The notes under the pieces were generated by a model, which searched no databases, had not been told where the DNA came from, and saw only the letters and a list, made by a program, of their open reading frames with translations. From Odiellus spinosus (Eukaryota; Arthropoda; Arachnida; Opiliones; Phalangiidae): 64,000 bases of DNA. Where the stretch lies: NCBI GenBank assembly GCA_963920705.1, contig OY987227.1:28191935-28255934 (forward strand). Direction: 5' to 3'. The position numbers were made by a program, and so were the translations under genes. Positions 37,465 through 48,349 of this stretch are shown in pieces; positions within the stretch are counted from its first letter, which is position 1; each line of letters begins with the position of its first letter.

Positions 37465-37585
37465 CGACTTCAAAATGATCGAAACCTGTTTTGTCTAATT
37501 GATCGACACCCAAAGTGATCGACAATGGCTTAGGTTAGTTTTTTAACTAGTTGGACATTTGGGAGTCGATCAAGTGGAACCAAAT
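37465..37585. repeat. Diverged family B repeat
   Basis: It contains AATGATCGAAACC, ATTGATCGACACCCAAAGTG, GGCTTAGGTTAGTTTTTTAA (the complement of the AACTAACCTAA segment) and GAGTCGATCAAGTGG. These are the same building blocks as 10512-10648, in altered order and with one CCTAA-like unit only. Confidence 0.5.
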
Positions 37586-39730
37586 CCTTTTCAAGGCCTC
37601 GCTTAAAATTCCACCTTTCAAGAAATGATTAACAACTAAATAACTTCCAATATAACGCGACTCCTTGCTTTTTTACTCCACGTTGAGACATTGACGGTAG
37701 AGATAATATTTCATCCAATTGGGTAAAAATAAGTCTAATTGAGATCATCAAATGATTGCAGCAATATTTCAAAGAACTAGAACTTTTGTTAACTTGACAG
37801 AGTTAATTACGCGCGTCTCTCATTAGTTATTTATATTTATTTACTTCAAACTAGCGCACTGACTGAATCTTTTGCAAAAGTAAATTCTACGTAACCTTTT
37901 AAAAATTGCAAAAACTACAAAACATTACTATTCCTCCTAGCCTAGAAATGGACTACAATACGGCTGGGGATTATATGTTGTATCCGATTTCTTTTAACCA
38001 TTTATTATAACCGTATTGTCAAGAGTCAGCTGACATGTGAGGAAAAAAGGGGTTTGCCTTAACTGATACCAAGACCAGGGGAGTTCTTGTTTAGTCGAAA
38101 CCTCCCAAGTTCAAGGTCGGAGGTTAACCCTAAAAATAGGCTCGCCTACTGCCACCAAACTGATAAATAATAACTGATACATTGGTTGAACTCGGGCATC
38201 ACCAAAAATCGGGGGTGGTTTTTTTTTTCTAGCATCCCTGCTACTTGATTGTTACTACCCTAGCCACCATCTCTTCCTAGTACCATCTCCAATCTTAGTT
38301 TTCAAAACGTACGAATCTACACTTCGCGGATATTTATGAGGAAAGAAAGGGTACCCTATTGCAAATTGCGTTTCATAAAATCTACTTTAGAAATCCCCTT
38401 ACCCCATGGCCCGTTTCAAAAGCGGAGCTACAAACAGGCGGCTGTAAATGTAATGTAATTTTAACCCCCCTCGCAAACCAGCCTGGAGTTACTCGTGACT
38501 TTGACTGACTCTAGTGAATTCTTTCCACGTAAACCTCCTTGGAAAACCAACTTATCTTTGAACTATGGAGAAGGCCCTATATTACGAGGGAATACAAACT
38601 CTCAGTATCTATTAAAGTTGATCTATTTTAAATAAAAGCTATATGAGAATCAATTTATCCTTTTATCGAGAGTGAAGCTATTTCTGGTTTAAAGTTAACT
38701 AGTATGGGATGATACGGTATCTAAAAAGTACGGAGCATATAGCTATGGTCTGAGACGACGTAAATAAAGTTTTTTTTCTAACTATCCCGACTAGGACTAG
38801 GAGACTAGGAGAGAGTGGCCAGGTGGCGTCTGCTCCCCGCGCAACTTACGAGTACAGGTGTTAGCAGGGGCATACCGTGGGAACGAAAAGTTCTAGTATT
38901 GGCTTCTATATATGTTTTTACTATCAAAATCTTTTAGGGGGGAAATAAAACGCTAGTAAGAACAGCTGGGCAGAGATTGTGACGTCACAAGATGCGCGTA
39001 AAAAGGGAATATACCAACACCTACGAGCCCAAGGGTTCTGAAGGACCGTAGCTTTTCAATTTTTTTTGGTTGGCCCGGGGATTTTGTTTGCGGACGAACC
39101 TATTTCTTTATGCGCGTGGTAATACGTATTACAAGCTTTAATAATCCGCTGGGAGTTCGTGTAACACGTGCGACTGCGCAAAATGTCAAAAGAGACGTTT
39201 TTGGGTATTGACAATCAGCGACAATAAAACTAGGCTCAATTTTGGTTCCCTATAAAGATAGAGAGATGTATATCTTGGTACGCGTTGAAATCTAGATCTG
39301 ATTCTGAAAAGGCTTATATTTATGTAATCAATTTTGATCGTAACGCCACTTCTTATCTGATTACGCGTATTGTGGAATCATACGTGTTAAATTTATAATC
39401 AGTTGACTAATTTTTTACCTAAAGAGTTTTACTTCTACCGTGCACTAGTTATTTAGGAATTATATTAAGTATAGAAGTTCAAAGGTTTAAGAAAAACATA
39501 ATTTAGAATTTAATATGGTTAAATTAATTTCAAAATTTTGATTGAATTTTATGTAAAATGAAAAATTAGACCAAGATATATCGTTAAGTACCGTTGAAGG
39601 CTTAGAATAATATGATTGGTCCTATTTTTGCCTTAACCTAAGCTAGAGAAAACTAAATTAAACACTTAATTTAAATGAAATCCAGATAATTTTATTTGGA
39701 ATGCCGGTTACTCTATAAAACCTATAGACC

Positions 39731-39882
39731 TTACGAAGCGACCGGTCGTGGGTGGGGTTTTAAGCTCGCGACCACGTGCCAACGTTTTAACGCTTCGCGA
39801 AGCACCTGATTGGCTTTTGAAATCTATGCCTATATCGCGTGCATGCTGTTTGACCTTTGCAAAAAGAGGTTGGCTTCGTAAA
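39731..39882. mobile_element. MITE-like segment with TTACGAAGC ends
   Basis: A GC-richer 150-bp patch in intron 2 bounded by TTACGAAGC and its complement GCTTCGTAA. Both strands are open by chance over much of it. No second copy was found in the window, so identification as a mobile element is tentative. Confidence 0.35.
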
Positions 39883-40365
39883 AATACTTTCAAGCTCTGC
39901 CATGGGCATTATTATTGGTTTAATTTTTAATTTAGAGTAAAATCAGATTATAGATAAATACAGCAAACCCTCGTTTTAGAAAACGTTCTAATTTTAGATA
40001 TAACCATTATTAAGGGAAAGTATAACAAGTTTGGTTAAATATGGCCCACAATCAACTTCTAAGAATAAAAATATAAACTAAGAAATAAAGAATTTAGAAT
40101 TATATTAAAAAAAAAAGCTTTTTTTTATTCAAATATATAAATCCAAACCGACGCGTGACATAAATATTCAACAAATTGTCGCGTAATACGTCACTGTGAC
40201 GTCACGGTCGAACATTTATTCTCAATTGGACGGTTTTTAAAATACTCTATCAGATTTATTTAAATTGTAAGGGGCGGGGCACGCCGACATCTTGCTTGTT
40301 AAGAATATAAATGTCAACAGTCAACTATAGGTGGTGCCCTTAACCTTTAGTTAGGCAGTAGCTAC

Positions 40366-40497
40366 CTGGGACGGAAATAAGCACAAGTCAGTGGAAATTG
40401 TCTCGTAAGAAAAATTCTGGTAAAAAAAAATCTAGAGCTCAGCTAATTTTTTTCAATTGCTAAGCCCAATAAGTAAATTGTCTTATTTCCGTCCCTG
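40366..40497. mobile_element. Short hAT-like MITE (family O)
   Basis: A 132-bp element with inverted ends C(T/A)GGGACGGAAATAAG. It is flanked by a perfect 8-bp target duplication, GTAGCTAC, at 40358-40365 and 40498-40505. An 8-bp duplication and CAG-type ends are the hAT hallmark. It lies in intron 2, about 280 bp beyond the BH3 exon's splice donor. Non-autonomous. Confidence 0.9.
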
Positions 40498-40774
40498 GTA
40501 GCTACAGGTCGCCTAGCTTCAACTGGAGTTGCCTGTGGCCATTTCTATTCTTATTCCAAGATGTCTTCGCGCTTTATGAATCTGTAATTTTAAAAATAGC
40601 ATTCATTTCGGCGCGAATTGATCTTGTCGTTTTAACGTTACTGTCTTTTAGCATTTTAGTTCAATCTAGCTTAACGTGTACTGTACTCTTAGGCTCGCGG
40701 GTTATACAAAACAATAGTATAATTAAGCCTAAATATGTATAAAAATGAATCATTTCCATGATAAGAATACTAAC

Positions 40775-41028
40775 CAAAAGAATATCAGCTCGGCGACTGT
40801 CCTCGAAAGCGTCGCTCAAAGATCTCAATCGGTTCCCGGCCGTTTGAAAGGGATTTTCTTCCTCTTGAGGGGTCAATGGATGGCCGTGAGGGTCAAAGAG
40901 TGGGAATGACGTCGTTGAAATGGACCTAGGCCTCGTTCTATGGACGGAAGGTGGCAAGACGTCGGGTAGAGGTCCCGCCATCCCGGCGCTCGCCCGTCTT
41001 TGTCGAACTGATGGCTCGGTACGAGCGG
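40775..41028 (-). CDS. BH3-only-like gene, exon with BH3 motif
   Basis: This exon gives the end of codon 188 and residues 189-272. The acceptor is strong (a T-rich tract ending CTAATTTTAG) and the donor reads TTTTG then GTTAGT. Entry is at phase 1, exactly as the upstream exon leaves, and exit is at phase 0. The peptide is Arg- and Pro-rich, then acidic (PQEEENPF), then NRLRSLSDAFEDSRR at residues 253-267. That fits the BH3 pattern: small or hydrophobic A251, L255, L258, small S259, invariant D260 and F262. BH3 helices of this pattern bind the groove of anti-apoptotic BCL-2 proteins. S instead of G before the Asp is tolerated in known BH3 motifs. Function is inferred. An internal ATG at 40981 is probably not the start, because the frame is open back to the acceptor. 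Confidence 0.75.
40796..40843 (-). other. Candidate BH3 motif
   Basis: Residues 250-265 of the predicted protein. The core LRSLSDAF has leucine, two residues, leucine, a small residue, aspartate, one residue, then phenylalanine, as in BH3 helices. The weakest point is the first hydrophobic position, which is alanine. Confidence 0.5.
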
Positions 41029-41289
41029 CTAAAATTAGACAACAAAAAACTTTGTTAATTAGTATTGAGTTAAAGTTGGACTTTTATAATTATTTCTCTA
41101 GTGCCCGGGTGATAGGGGCGACTTGGTCAACCCTTTATCTCAAATAGAAGGAGATTTGTGGCCTGTCAAATTCAGACCTTTTCAAGGTTGGGCGAAATGG
41201 GGGAATGGTTAGAAATTTCACTCGCATTTTTAACGAGAGCTTTATCAGGAGAATTAGGCTTAGCAGACGTATAAATTAAACGAGAGGGA

Positions 41290-41395
41290 CAGATGAGGCG
41301 TACGTAATTAACCGGTTTAATCAGATTTAATGTAGCATTCTCATTTTAATAAATCACGGATAAATCTAATTAAAACGGCTAATTACGCTTCGTTT
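41290..41395. repeat. Family K repeat
   Basis: It shares TAACCGGTTTAATCAGATTTAA-type sequence, GTAGCATTCTCA and GGCTAATTACGC with 47205-47321. Both are in intron 1. Confidence 0.5.
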
Positions 41396-41479
41396 GAAGA
41401 GGGTATACACGCGAAGTTAAATACATTTAATTTTGACTTAAGATATTTTAATGAAGTATAATTAATTTAATTAAGTCTG

Positions 41480-41935
41480 ATATAATAAATTGGTATTAAT
41501 AATTAATTTAATAATAATAATGAATATAATAAATTGGTTATAAATAATTAATTTAATAATAATAATTAATATAATAAATTGGTTATAAATAATTAATTTA
41601 ATAATAATAATTAATATAATAAATTGGTTATAAATAATTAATTTAATAATAATTAATATAATAAATTGGTTATAAATAATTAATTTAATAATAATTAATA
41701 TAATAAATTGGTATAAATAATTAATTTAACAGTAATAATTAATATAATAAATTGGTTATAAATAATTAATTTAATAATAATAATTAATATAATAAATTGA
41801 TTATAAATAATTAATTTAATAATAATTAATATAATAAATTGGTTATAAATAATTAATTTAATAATAATTAATATAATAAATTGGTATAAATAATTAATTT
41901 AATAACAACAATTAAATTAATATAATAAATCGGTT
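41480..41935. repeat. 42-45-bp A+T-only tandem array with higher-order pattern
   Basis: About ten units of the type GGTTATAAATAATTAATTTAATAA(TAA)nTTAATATAATAAATT. Units differ by one TAA triplet (45 or 42 bp) and by GGTTA or GGTA at the start. The variants recur in the order long, short, short, GGTA twice over, so blocks of four units seem to have been duplicated. It is in intron 1 and has almost no G or C. Confidence 0.85.
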
Positions 41936-42827
41936 TAATTAAAGCAGTTATTACTTAAATTCATTGGAAAATTTCCTATTAATATGTTAATATTATTCGT
42001 ATAAAAATCCTTTTCAATCTCCCTTTAATTTCTTTGAATCAAAGCGTGGTTGGTTCTCCGTGATAGAGAAAAGTGCTTTTATATAGGAAAGACTCTTCAT
42101 TTCAATAATGCAAAGGGTGCATTTCGAACTTATCTCGGCCCTACATATCGTGATGGGTCTATTATATTATAAATTTTGAAGTGCTGGGAAAATTATGGTA
42201 CCGTAGACGGGGTTATAGAATTTTTATTTTTCTTAATTAATTTATAGCGAAGTTTATAGGGTTGACGCGCCCGGAGAAATACTATAATACAGAGAAATTA
42301 GAGGAGGGAATTCGAGATTGACATCCATTTTTGACAGGTTGAATCGGATAATTGGTATTTGATATCAAAACCTATTTTTATTTTTGGACATTTAAATTTG
42401 GTGGGGGCTAGATTTCTAAAAGTGTCGAGAATTTTTAAATTTTGAAGACGTCCCGCGTGACTCATACTCTAAGGATATTCCAAAATTATTTATATTTAAG
42501 ATTTTTGCAAACGCTATTTCTTATCCTATGAGATTTAATATCGCGAATCAATCCGCCTCAGTTTTCCCCGTTTTGCAAACTCCGCTTGAATATCAGTAAG
42601 GTCTGATTCTTGAACCTGACAAACACGCAAATTTGGAAATATGTCTAAATAAATTTTGCAAAACAATGGCATTAAGGTAACTAGTTTTAAAATTAAAATA
42701 TAATTAGCAAAATCGAGTTTGAAAAATGCAATGTATTTGGTTAATTGTTGCAAAATAATATACGCACTTTTTACGAGTAAAACAGTGCAATATTATTTAA
42801 AATTTTAATTTTCTATTAAATTAAATA

Positions 42828-43125
42828 AAAAAGTTGCAAATTCATGACGAAAAATTCAGTTTTTAATAAAAAGCTGCAAATTTCATGACGAAAAATTCAG
42901 TTTTTAATAAAAGCTGCAAAATTCATGACGAAAAATTCAGTTTTTAATAAAAAGCTGCAAAATTCATGACGAAAAAATCAGTTTTTAATAAAAAGCTGCA
43001 AAATTCATGACGAAAAAATCAGTTTTTAATAAAAAGCTGCAAAATTCATGACGAAAAAATCAGTTTTTAATAAAAAGCTGCAAAATTCATGGCGAAACAT
43101 GCAGTATTGAATAAAAAGCTGCAAA
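42828..43125. repeat. 41-bp tandem array
   Basis: About seven to eight units of AAAAAGCTGCAAAATTCATG followed by ACGAAAAATTCAGTTTTTAAT. Middle units are identical, and the outer ones diverge (GTTGCAAATT on the left; GGCGAAACATG and CGCCGAAAATT on the right). This is the expected edge decay of a tandem array. It is in intron 1. Confidence 0.9.
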
Positions 43126-43308
43126 ATTCACGCCGAAAATTTTATTTTGAATTAAAAAAAAGTCATCCTTAGAGAAAATCAAAATAATTCTTTGTACGAC
43201 CAGTATATATTTAATTTTAATTTAAGGGCATAATTAAAATGCATTAAATATTTTACGTTACAATATGATGCCAACAACCAAACGATAATTTTAGTACGAA
43301 AGGTAGTT

Positions 43309-43433
43309 GACTTTCTGGATTAAGTACTTTCACGAAAAAAACGGCGCGAAAGCTAACTTTATCACTCGCGCAAAAACGCGCGAGAAGCGGCTGTAGGCTC
43401 TACAATAGTCACGTGCCCATAGTGATGACGTAG
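43309..43433 (+). repeat. Family J dispersed repeat, copy 2
   Basis: It begins GACTTTCTGGATTAAGTACT and ends CACGTGCCCATAGTGATGACGTA. It matches 61182-61303 along its length and 4585-4676 in reverse. Fragments lie at 44698-44726, 49868-49915 and 60009-60055. Confidence 0.65.
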
Positions 43434-46400
43434 TATGGCTAGGAAAAATTAGAAAATGGCGATTATACGGTCGCTGTAATTTTGTTCTATGACATATGTA
43501 TATATATTTTGAATCGTTTTTTAACGATCTTTACGAAAATATGACTCAATTTCCATTTGGAGTTCGTGAAAAATACTTAACAGGCTCGCTTTTAAATTGC
43601 AATATAAACCATCAAGAAAACAAGACGCGAGTTTAAAAATAATCCGCTAAAAAACGGTAAAAAAAAATAATCCCGGAAAAACTAGTGATGCAATTCTCGA
43701 GAGGGAGAGAGAGTTGACATCACCGGTATATTTCGAGCGAATTTTTTCTTTTTAACTTTATTAATGAGGTTGGTATATATTATACCTCCTCGAAGAGGAG
43801 GATAGAAAATGTATGGATCGCGGAACACCCGCTGAGAAAAAAGGCTAGCGTTATTAAAAGATTTCAAGACAGGCGATTTTTATGGCGCTAAATAATAATA
43901 ATTAATTATATGGTGTATTTTGCTAATATACAATGAATAACGCGTTCCAAGCAAATTTACCCAAAAGAAATTATGTCGTGTGTTTCTGGTGAGTTGCACC
44001 ATGATCGGAAATAGCCTAACTCCTTACAGAACTCTAATTATAGTGGGGATTAGTGCGCGGGTCAAGCTAAGGTCAAAGATTTCTTAGTCATAACACGATA
44101 TTTGTAAATTTTAAAACTTTAAGGTTAGGGAGTTTCGTTAAAATACATTTTAAAGATTTTCACTGGAAGTGGGCTCACCTTCTGGAGGGAAAGCCTATAG
44201 GGTGAGTTTGTTTTCAGGGTAACAAGCGGAAGAAATTGATCTTAAAATAAATTATGACTTCGTCCCAACCTTGAAACAAAAGGCAACATATTCCGTAGAA
44301 ACGGGTTCTATTTAACGGCTATTTTTGTTACTTTCAAGGTTGGAAAAAGTATGGAAAATTCTATACTTTGTAGCAATCTTGAAAAAAGGCAACATCTTCG
44401 ATACAAACCGATGCTTTTTAACGGCTCTTTTATCCGTTTCAAAGGTTATTTTATAAGAAGGCTTTTAAAACAGTTATTTTGAGATTTTCAGCATGATTTC
44501 GTGATTTCAAAATATGTAAATTGTGAGATTTTAAATGATTTGGAAGATATTTTTGGAATGTGTATTGGATTTTGTCAAGTGTTTGAGCCCTAATTTTCAT
44601 TACACAAAGGTCATGCGCAATTTTGTATACTTTGAACTAGGACACGCGTGAGAAAAACCTAAATTTTAATAAATTTTAAAATAAAAATTTTCCGCAATTC
44701 TACGTCATCACTATGGTCACGTGGCTATTAATATCTTTGATTTTAATTAAATCATATATTACTAAAGTGTTCATCTTACAGAAGGACCTCTAAAAAGTTT
44801 CATAAACTAAATATTATATTACTATGGTTATGGCAATAAAATTAATAGCGCATTTATATCTATCTACAATTTAATTAGGCTGCAAATTTGAAATATAATA
44901 CACTTTAAAAGCGTAACCTTTCAGCACCCCATTTCTTAATAAAAGCTTTACTGTAACCTCGCCATTATTTCAAGCAAAATTTCTTTTTTCAACAAGAAAC
45001 TGGGGGACCAAACACTGGCCCAAAAAAAAATCTTTTAGGCTAATAACAGTGGAAAGATGTCTCGAGGTTAAAGTTCGAAAAGGGCCCCTGAATACTATGA
45101 CAGATAAAAATCTTTTAGGAAAAAAAAAAAAAAATGATAAAAAGTGGCTCGTGTCTGAACGCTTTTTTAAAAAAGGCGTTTTTTTTATCAAAAGTTTTCA
45201 AGTTAAAAGATTAAAAGGGGAGCGAGCATTAAGTTGTAAAAATCACCCCCTGCATACTCCCGATAGAGCGTGCTAGTGCTCTATGAAATATAGAAATCCC
45301 CGGGCCACTAAGTTAAAAAAAAATAATAAAAAAAATGATAAGGGATCGTGACGTAACTGCGCACGCGCGACTAGTTTTTTTCTTCTTCCTTTTAACTATC
45401 TTTACAACTCTGCCTCTCTCTCTTGATCGCTTTTTTCTAAACTTTTTTTTAAAGAGATGGTTTCACGCGTTTTAGATAAACATTTTTTAAAGTGCCAGTG
45501 ACATTTATTTTAACAATGAATATTAAAACTAATCTAATATGATTGAAAAGTAACCTATGCCGTTTTTAAACTATTACTTATAATATTAATAAATTAACGA
45601 GATAGATTATTAACTTTTGTTTTTATGTCACCCGAGATCTCACCTCTCCATTCCCGCGTTTTTTTGTAACGTGGGTTTTACAACCTTTTTACCAAAACTT
45701 CATTTACATTCGCGGGATTAATAATTTGCGTGACGCAAAAAATTCCAAATTATTGAATAATGTTTATCAACCGCAATGATATAATAGGTTAATATAATGA
45801 ACTTTTTGACTCATTTAACTTGTTTATTTAGCTGATTCGTCACTGTTTAATAACGCAGAGTGACGTAGACTATGACGTCTTTGAAACAAGTGTAGTTTAT
45901 ATTATTAATTCTGATAATTAACACGAATTCATAATGAAATCTCAAAATAATATTTGGTTAATTAATGAAGTATATTAAGTTTTAAATACTATAAAATAGT
46001 CATAAAGATGAGTGATATCACTTTTTGGCGCAATTTCATTCCAAAACAAAATGTGTTATAGACATTCGAGTCAAGTCTGGAGTAAAAAAAAAATTCCAAT
46101 AAGCATTGAGATCAGCTGTTTATGTTTGACGAAATATGTCACCTACACTTTGATATTATTTAGAACCGAAACAAATCTTTAAATATTACGAAACTATCTC
46201 TTTAAAAATTGGCAACTCGCGTGGCAGTCCCGGGCAAAAAGATCCCAGTCCGGTTTTCTTTACATCTCATTATCCCGGTAGGGGGAGACGAGAAGTGTGT
46301 TCGGAGGAGGATAGTTTAAGAAAAATAGTAATAAAATATAAAAAAAAAAAAACTCCTTTTCACTACGTGATAGGTCCCGGGCAAAAATCTAAGCTTCTTA

Positions 46401-46821
46401 TTGGTTAAGAAAACGGGTAAAGTCCATTTAAAGATTTATTTCGAGGGGAGTGGGGATTAATTTTTTTTTTTGTACTCTCTTGGAGAAACCGTGATCTCGG
46501 AAGTTGTAGGATCGGGAGAACGCACGTGTTGGAGATTTTCGAAGGGGAATGACGACGTTGTTTACGTTTTTTTTAGGTTGGGAAGCTTGTTTACTGTCAA
46601 GGCAACCGCGCGCCCTCTCGCCAAGGGGTCACTATTCCTAGGGTATAGTGGGGGAAATGTCCGAATTGGAAAGAGGCCACTGCTGGCTACGTGGATATAA
46701 ATCTCGGTTTTTTTTTCTTCGAGTTGATTGTTTACGTCAAGAAAACACGGTTTAGATGGATGGTGCCAAATACACAAACACACTTGGCGAGATATTTGGA
46801 ACATTTATTTTAGAGGGGAAT

Positions 46822-46853
<32 letters not shown>

Positions 46854-47204
46854 GTTATGGGAATCACGTACGTATACGCGGTTTAGAGAGATACTTATCT
46901 ATATTTTAAATTAACTAATAGTTATCTAAAAGAACTTTATTCTGGTGATAGAGGCTTCATTTATATGTTATCAGTATATTTGGCATTAACCTTACGAGTC
47001 ATTCACTATATGGAATTTGTATCATCCAACTTTGACATAGTTATCATTTTTATATAGTTCATTTAATTGGGTTATGACTCACGCAGTTTCGTTCGTAGAA
47101 ATTGAAAAACTACTTCTTTTCGCGGATTTTGATATCAAAATCATATTTTTACATAATAATTACAATAAATCTTTAGTTTAGTAGCTTTATACTCTTATCA
47201 GACG

Positions 47205-47321
47205 AGGCGTAATTAGCCGGTTTAATCAGATTTAACCGTGGTTTAATCACGATTAATCGAGGTTTATAGAGCTGAGAATGCTACGTAAACATCAGTTAAA
47301 TCTGCTAATTACGCGGGTTTT
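47205..47321. repeat. Family K repeat with inverted ends
   Basis: It starts GGCGTAATTAGCCGGTTTAA and ends TCTGCTAATTACGCGGGTTT, giving inverted TAATTAGC/GCTAATTA-type ends. In between lie AATCAGATTTAAC and GAGAATGCTACG. It sits 60 bp inside intron 1 from the exon donor. Confidence 0.55.
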
Positions 47322-47381
47322 CTGAGATAAATGATTCGTACACCTCCCAAAAACCAAAATAAAATGAAATTTTCGACTTAC

Positions 47382-48012
47382 CGAAAGACACGGTCGGTGA
47401 TCGTAATTGAGTCGATTCTGTTTGAGTGCCAATCGTTCTTCTTTCGACGCAATAAGCCGGAGGAGCTGAACCTCCCCGTTCGCGAGTTAAATAAGCGGAT
47501 TGATAGCCGCTGGCCATAAAGTTCATTGTTGGCGACAAATAAGGCGAAAAGGGGCGGATGAATGACGGTTGGCTTCGACTAATTGGTATGGAACTGCTAA
47601 CGGAGCGCAATCCACTAGGAAGAGATTCGTCCGACGTATTTCTGGGCATTTCGACGTCTTCGTCGCTGGCCGCGTCCAACTCGTTCAACGAGGCTGGTGG
47701 CGTATTGTAATTGGGCATGACGAAGTTAAAGTCTTCGAACGAAAAACTTCTGGTACTAGTATTGCTAGAAGGCGAAGCTTCGTATCCGGAATCTTCTTCC
47801 GGTTGGACGAAGGACCCGTTACGACTGGGTCCTCTGGATCTTCTCCGACGACCTCTGGGATGTCCCGATCGTCTATAAGCTGTCGATGTCGTATTAGGTA
47901 GCGGGAATTCTAAGTTATTAAGTTCGTCGCTTAATTCCTCCATGGAGTAATGAGCGCCGCCACACTTTTGTTCGCTATGTCTAGTTGGAATTCCAAAAAC
48001 GATTGCCGAATC
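47382..48012 (-). CDS. BH3-only-like gene, first recognised coding exon
   Basis: An open frame bounded exactly by an acceptor (TTTTTAATAG, whose TAG is in frame) at 48012 and a strong donor (TTTCG then GTAAGT) at 47381. The likely start is the ATG at 47943, giving MEELSDELNNLEF. The 23 codons before it are also open, so translation could begin in an upstream exon. Residues 1-187 come from here. They comprise an acidic start, an Arg-rich cluster (GRRRRSRG, 31-38), a long Ser/Pro/Asn-rich disordered stretch, a PPAY motif (161-164) of the WW-domain-binding type, and TIGTQTE (170-176). The last has the TQT core of dynein light chain LC8 ligands. BIM and BMF also carry a TQT motif upstream of BH3. 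The exon leaves at phase 1, matching the next exon. The family is not proven, so no symbol is given. Confidence 0.85.
47416..47436 (-). other. Candidate LC8 (dynein light chain) binding motif
   Basis: Residues 170-176, TIGTQTE. The TQT core is the classic LC8-binding anchor, used by BIM and BMF for tethering to the cytoskeleton. It lies in a disordered Ser-rich context, as such motifs do. Confidence 0.5.
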
Positions 48013-48149
48013 CTATTAAAAATTATAGCGTCGATAAGATTAGATAATTGATAATAGTAAAAATAAGTCTTCGATAAGAATGAATAGTGGGTCAAATAAC
48101 GCGCGCGGAAATTGTTATAACTCGAAAAATAATTTCCTAATTCTTTTAC

Positions 48150-48182
48150 CAGGTATTTGAACCCGGACGAGTGAGAAGACAC
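48150..48182 (-). other. Possible 33-bp upstream micro-exon
   Basis: On the minus strand, CATCCTACAG precedes and GTAAAAG follows a 33-base segment that reads VSSHSSGFKYL at phase 0. That would join in frame to the 48012 exon across a 137-base intron. No pyrimidine tract supports the acceptor and no start codon is linked to it, so it may equally be untranslated or chance. Confidence 0.25.
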
Positions 48183-48349
48183 CTGTAGGATGACCGTTCG
48201 TAATCAGACTACCGTAACTGGGTGACTAATTGGTGAGTAATTAATTTATGCTATTATTTATTGTCACGCGTCGCTGAAGATCGATAAATTTCCGTTTGAA
48301 TCGATCGTAAGCCGATATCTACGATCATTTTGAGTAAAAAAAGGGGGGG

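Larger units (their letters stand above)
36948..40774 (-). other. Intron 2 of the BH3-only-like gene
   Basis: A 3.8-kb intron from GTTAGT (at 40774 downward) to CTATAG. It holds a diverged family B fragment (37465-37585), a 150-bp hairpin-ended MITE-like segment (39731-39882), a complete hAT-like MITE (40366-40497), and TGACGTCA sites at 38980 and 40197. No further exon with matching phase was recognised, but short alternative exons cannot be excluded. Confidence 0.6.
41029..47381 (-). other. Intron 1 of the BH3-only-like gene
   Basis: A 6.35-kb intron running from GTAAGT at 47381 to TTTTAG at 41029. It contains two family K repeats, two tandem arrays (41480-41935 and 42828-43125), a family J copy (43309-43433) with a fragment at 44698-44726, a hairpin near 45157-45181 and a 32-base poly-T run at 46821-46852. 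Short open frames at 46470-46804 on both strands match nothing and do not fit the splice phases. Confidence 0.6.

Noticed and set aside
39708-39930. Alternative exon in intron 2
   Set aside because: It is open on both strands and bounded by TTACGAAGC inverted ends, so a MITE-like segment explains it better.
46470-46804. Extra exon in intron 1
   Set aside because: The open frames on both strands have no splice sites of suitable phase and no recognisable sequence.
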